Shown here: piece after piece, positions 61,830 through 64,000 of the stretch | Numbering within the stretch: position 1 is the stretch's first letter | Layout of the letters: every line of letters begins with the position of its first letter | Assembly: GCF_001522545.3 (NCBI RefSeq) | Contig: NC_031771.1 | Location: forward strand, 27,897,782 to 27,961,781 | Length of the DNA: 64,000 nt | Reading direction: 5' to 3' | From: Parus major | Lineage: Eukaryota; Chordata; Aves; Passeriformes; Paridae | Notes under the pieces: generated by a model | Told to the model about the DNA's origin: nothing | The model's database searches: none | Seen by the model: only the letters and a program-made list of their open reading frames with translations | Made by a program: the position numbers and the translations under genes

Positions 61830-62045
61830 CTTTAACCTGCTTCATGTCAGTTGCCCACTGACAGAATAAACACTAAGCCTTGCAGCTGCATTTTCCCTGC
61901 CCCAGCGTGAATCCCCCAGAGCCCCAGTGGCAGCAGAGCCCGGTGGTTTGGGAAGGTGAATGTGTGCAGGGCAAACCCTCGGCTGTTTTCAGCTGCAGCC
62001 TCCCGAGACAAGCTTTTACTTTTAAGCCGCAATTTGTATCCGAAG
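61830..62045. other. GC-rich patch with a few CpGs in PDGFC intron 2
   Basis: About 200 bases are clearly more GC-rich than the surroundings and hold roughly six CpG dinucleotides (cagcgtg, cccggtgg, cctcggc, cccgagac, aagccgc, tccgaag). The patch is too small and CpG-poor for a typical promoter island. It could be an enhancer, an old repeat, or simply compositional variation. Confidence 0.3.
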
Positions 62046-62229
62046 CATGAGCATAACAAACCCCTGAGAAAGTTTTGAGGTTTCTGATATTTTTATGTTC
62101 TCTTGAATGCGAAGTCATATATTAAATACATCTCACATAAATCTAAATTTGTAAATAGCAGAGTCCTTTTCAACGGTACAAACAGTCCTAACTCTGATGA
62201 TAGCAAAGGCTCATATTTTAAAAAACATG

Positions 62230-62245
62230 CACACACACACACACT
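62230..62245. repeat. (CA)n short microsatellite
   Basis: About eight CA units in intron 2. Confidence 0.9.
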
Positions 62246-62429
62246 CTACCAAATATGCCAAACTATATTTAATGTGAAAATTATTACCTCATAAACATTT
62301 TCTACTAAAGCTTTCTCTGGATTTTTTTTTTCAGTAAATCTAATCTTTATAATGATTCCCAGTTCCCTAGTTAGACAGCAGGCAATAAATTCTTGTGTTG
62401 CGTGTTTGTGCAAGACTGACTTGCACATT

Positions 62430-62800
62430 TATTATCTCCATTTAAAGGACCACTATTTTTTCCACTTAATTAAAAATGAATGCAATGAATATGCTCATTA
62501 ACTGTGCTCAAAATCCATTACTGCCATGTACCATAGTTTTAAATCTTTGTTGAACTTATGATACTAATTACTTTATCATTATCTTTTTTCCCCCAAACAC
62601 AAACTAATTCCTTTAACAGATCCACCAGTGTTTTTACTTTATGATCGGGTATACAACTTATTACAAAGGCAATGTATACATTAATTGTACTAAGGCCTCA
62701 GGGCTCAACACATTTATCAAATTTATTTGGAGTGCTGAGCTTTTTTTTGCTTTTTAAGATCAGCTTATGAAATTTCTAAAGATAACTTTTTTTTTATTTT
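62430..62800. promoter_or_regulatory. Candidate regulatory stretch in intron 2
   Basis: Non-repetitive AT-rich sequence with clustered TAAT-type cores (cttaattaaaaatg, tactaattactttatc, acattaattgtac) and a POU-like motif (atgaatatgctcatta). It lies about 1.4 kb upstream of exon 3. A regulatory role is an inference from texture alone. Confidence 0.2.
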
Positions 62801-64000
62801 TCAGTTTAGGAGATGAAATCATTACCTACCTTTCTGATTTTTAAAGAGTGAGATAAACTAATATTTACATTTATTGACTTAGGTTTAAGATGTTGAGGGG
62901 ACTCAGGGGACTTAGTTCCTCTACCTAACTTGCAGTACTTTTTATTGCACCCTTTGGTCTTCTGGTACACCTGAAGTAAAAGAGAAACTCAAATTCCACA
63001 GTTTAAATCCTAGACCTTTCAAATAAAAGCTGATTAATTCCATTAGTAGAGAGGTAAACTCGAGGGAAACAAGTATGCTGGAAAACCAAACAAAATTCAG
63101 CTTGAATAATGACGTTTTTAGCCAACAGCTTTATTTCAGTAAGTTATCTAGGCTAAATGTGCTACAAGAGCCTGCCAGAAAGCCTTCTGTGTGACTAAAA
63201 TTCCTCTCATCACATATCTGGACTGATGTCTGAACTTTCTGTAAAAGTAACAAACCAAAGTTGTTCAAATGCTCTAGTATTTACATTATTGTGCTACGTA
63301 ATTTTGCAGCTGATGTCACGGGGCTAAGGAGCAGCAGGGACAATAGCATGGCCATGGAAAACTATTTTCCAATGAAGAGAAGCTTGTACATGAAACACAA
63401 GAGAACTATGATGAATAACCAAGAACTGAGAATCCATTTTACAACTTCAATGGAGAAAAAACCCGTTGAAATGCATGTTGAACTTACCAACGCAGAAGCC
63501 TTATTTTCTTTGCAGTGTGCAAAGGAGCAAACAGAAGCCTCTTTGAAAATGACTAAAGAAATGCTCTGGTGCTGTATCTGTAATATTTTTTTAAATATTA
63601 CTAAGTATAATTTATGCCAAAAAGGCAGTCCAATACCCTTTCCAGGGACTAAAGATGCTCTGGCCTTTAGGCACGATGCCCACAATACCTTCTGATATAC
63701 CTGTTGCAGAAGATCTTCTCCCCCCAAAACCTGGGTGCCTGGGAACATGGATTGAATCAACAATCTGAACAAAGACAATTTACTGGAAAGGAGCAAGGAA
63801 GCAACATAAGCAGCTCAAAGCCTCAACATCATTCCAACCAGGAAATGTATTTTCCAAGGGTATATGTTTTCTTCTCCTTTCTATATGTTTTTCTGTGGTT
63901 TATACTGTCATTTCCTAAACATATTCTGACAGGCTGTTTACCTTGGCTTGAAGTTTTGTGACCTTTCTATGGCTTCCCTCTGCCTCCAGAATTCCACAAA

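Larger units (their letters stand above)
27500..64000 (-). other. PDGFC: PDGFC gene, partial (exons 3-6 with 3'UTR; exons 1-2 outside window)
   Basis: This is the minus-strand gene for platelet-derived growth factor C, a secreted dimeric ligand of PDGF receptor alpha made as a latent CUB-PDGF precursor. Four exons were assembled by reading the minus strand. All junctions are GT-AG and the phases agree: exon 3 enters in phase 2, the 3/4 junction is phase 0, 4/5 is phase 1 and 5/6 is phase 0. The encoded lengths (60+69+73+38 residues plus stop) correspond exactly to residues 106-345 of the 345-residue human protein as I know it. No frameshift or internal stop was seen. The signal peptide and first half of the CUB domain are missing only because the window ends. 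The left boundary is an estimate from polyadenylation signals. Confidence 0.96.
61014..64000 (-). other. PDGFC: PDGFC intron 2, partial
   Basis: This is the sequence upstream of exon 3 on the minus strand, beginning with acceptor ttctgttcag. Exon 2 should encode the first half of the CUB domain, including the acidic stretch just before the YDFVEV strand. No such frame was found up to 64000, so exon 2 lies outside. The segment holds a GC-rich patch at 61.83-62.04 kb, an AC run at 62.23 kb and an AT-rich candidate regulatory stretch at 62.43-62.80 kb. Confidence 0.9.

Noticed and set aside
61830..62045. CpG island or alternative PDGFC promoter
   Set aside because: Only about 200 bases and about six CpGs, below what is expected of an island; no start-site evidence.
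61014..64000. PDGFC exon 2 searched for in intron 2
   Set aside because: No minus-strand frame with the first-half CUB residues was found, so the exon must lie beyond the right edge.

Overview
The window is vertebrate nuclear DNA, most likely from a bird. It is AT-rich, has low gene density, and carries degraded CR1 LINE fragments and simple repeats. One gene can be identified securely: the 3' half of PDGFC (platelet-derived growth factor C) on the minus strand. Four coding exons join with correct phase at canonical GT-AG splice sites. They encode 60, 69, 73 and 38 residues, 240 in all. That equals residues 106-345 of a 345-residue PDGF-C, so the end of the CUB domain, the hinge with its RKSR activation site, and the whole PDGF/VEGF cystine-knot domain are here. 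Exons 1-2 (signal peptide and first part of the CUB domain) lie beyond base 64000.

Layout in plus coordinates: 1 to about 27.5 kb is the intergenic region downstream of PDGFC. It holds two CR1 LINE fragments of about 1 kb in opposite orientations (about 6.16-7.21 kb plus, 21.30-22.37 kb minus), a probable short LINE tail near 23.3 kb, a perfect 91-bp tandem duplication (5.67-5.85 kb), a 48-bp triplicated minisatellite (10.75-10.90 kb) and several TA/AT microsatellites. About 27.5-29.06 kb is the probable 3'UTR. Exon 6 coding is 29059-29175, exon 5 is 29808-30025, exon 4 is 35347-35554 and exon 3 is 60833-61013. Intron 3 is 25.3 kb and intron 2 continues past the right edge. The introns hold short CR1 tails, a possible solo LTR near 51 kb, low-complexity tracts and two AT-rich stretches that may be regulatory.

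All other long open frames look like chance or repeat-derived frames: they are short, lie on both strands at once, and belong to no family I recognise. I found no RNA gene, CRISPR array, intact mobile element or novel multi-gene system. The points most worth a second look are the exact 91-bp duplication, the activation site sitting on the exon 4/5 junction, a tandem splice acceptor at exon 6, two perfect 16-bp palindromes, and the candidate regulatory stretches in introns 2 and 3.
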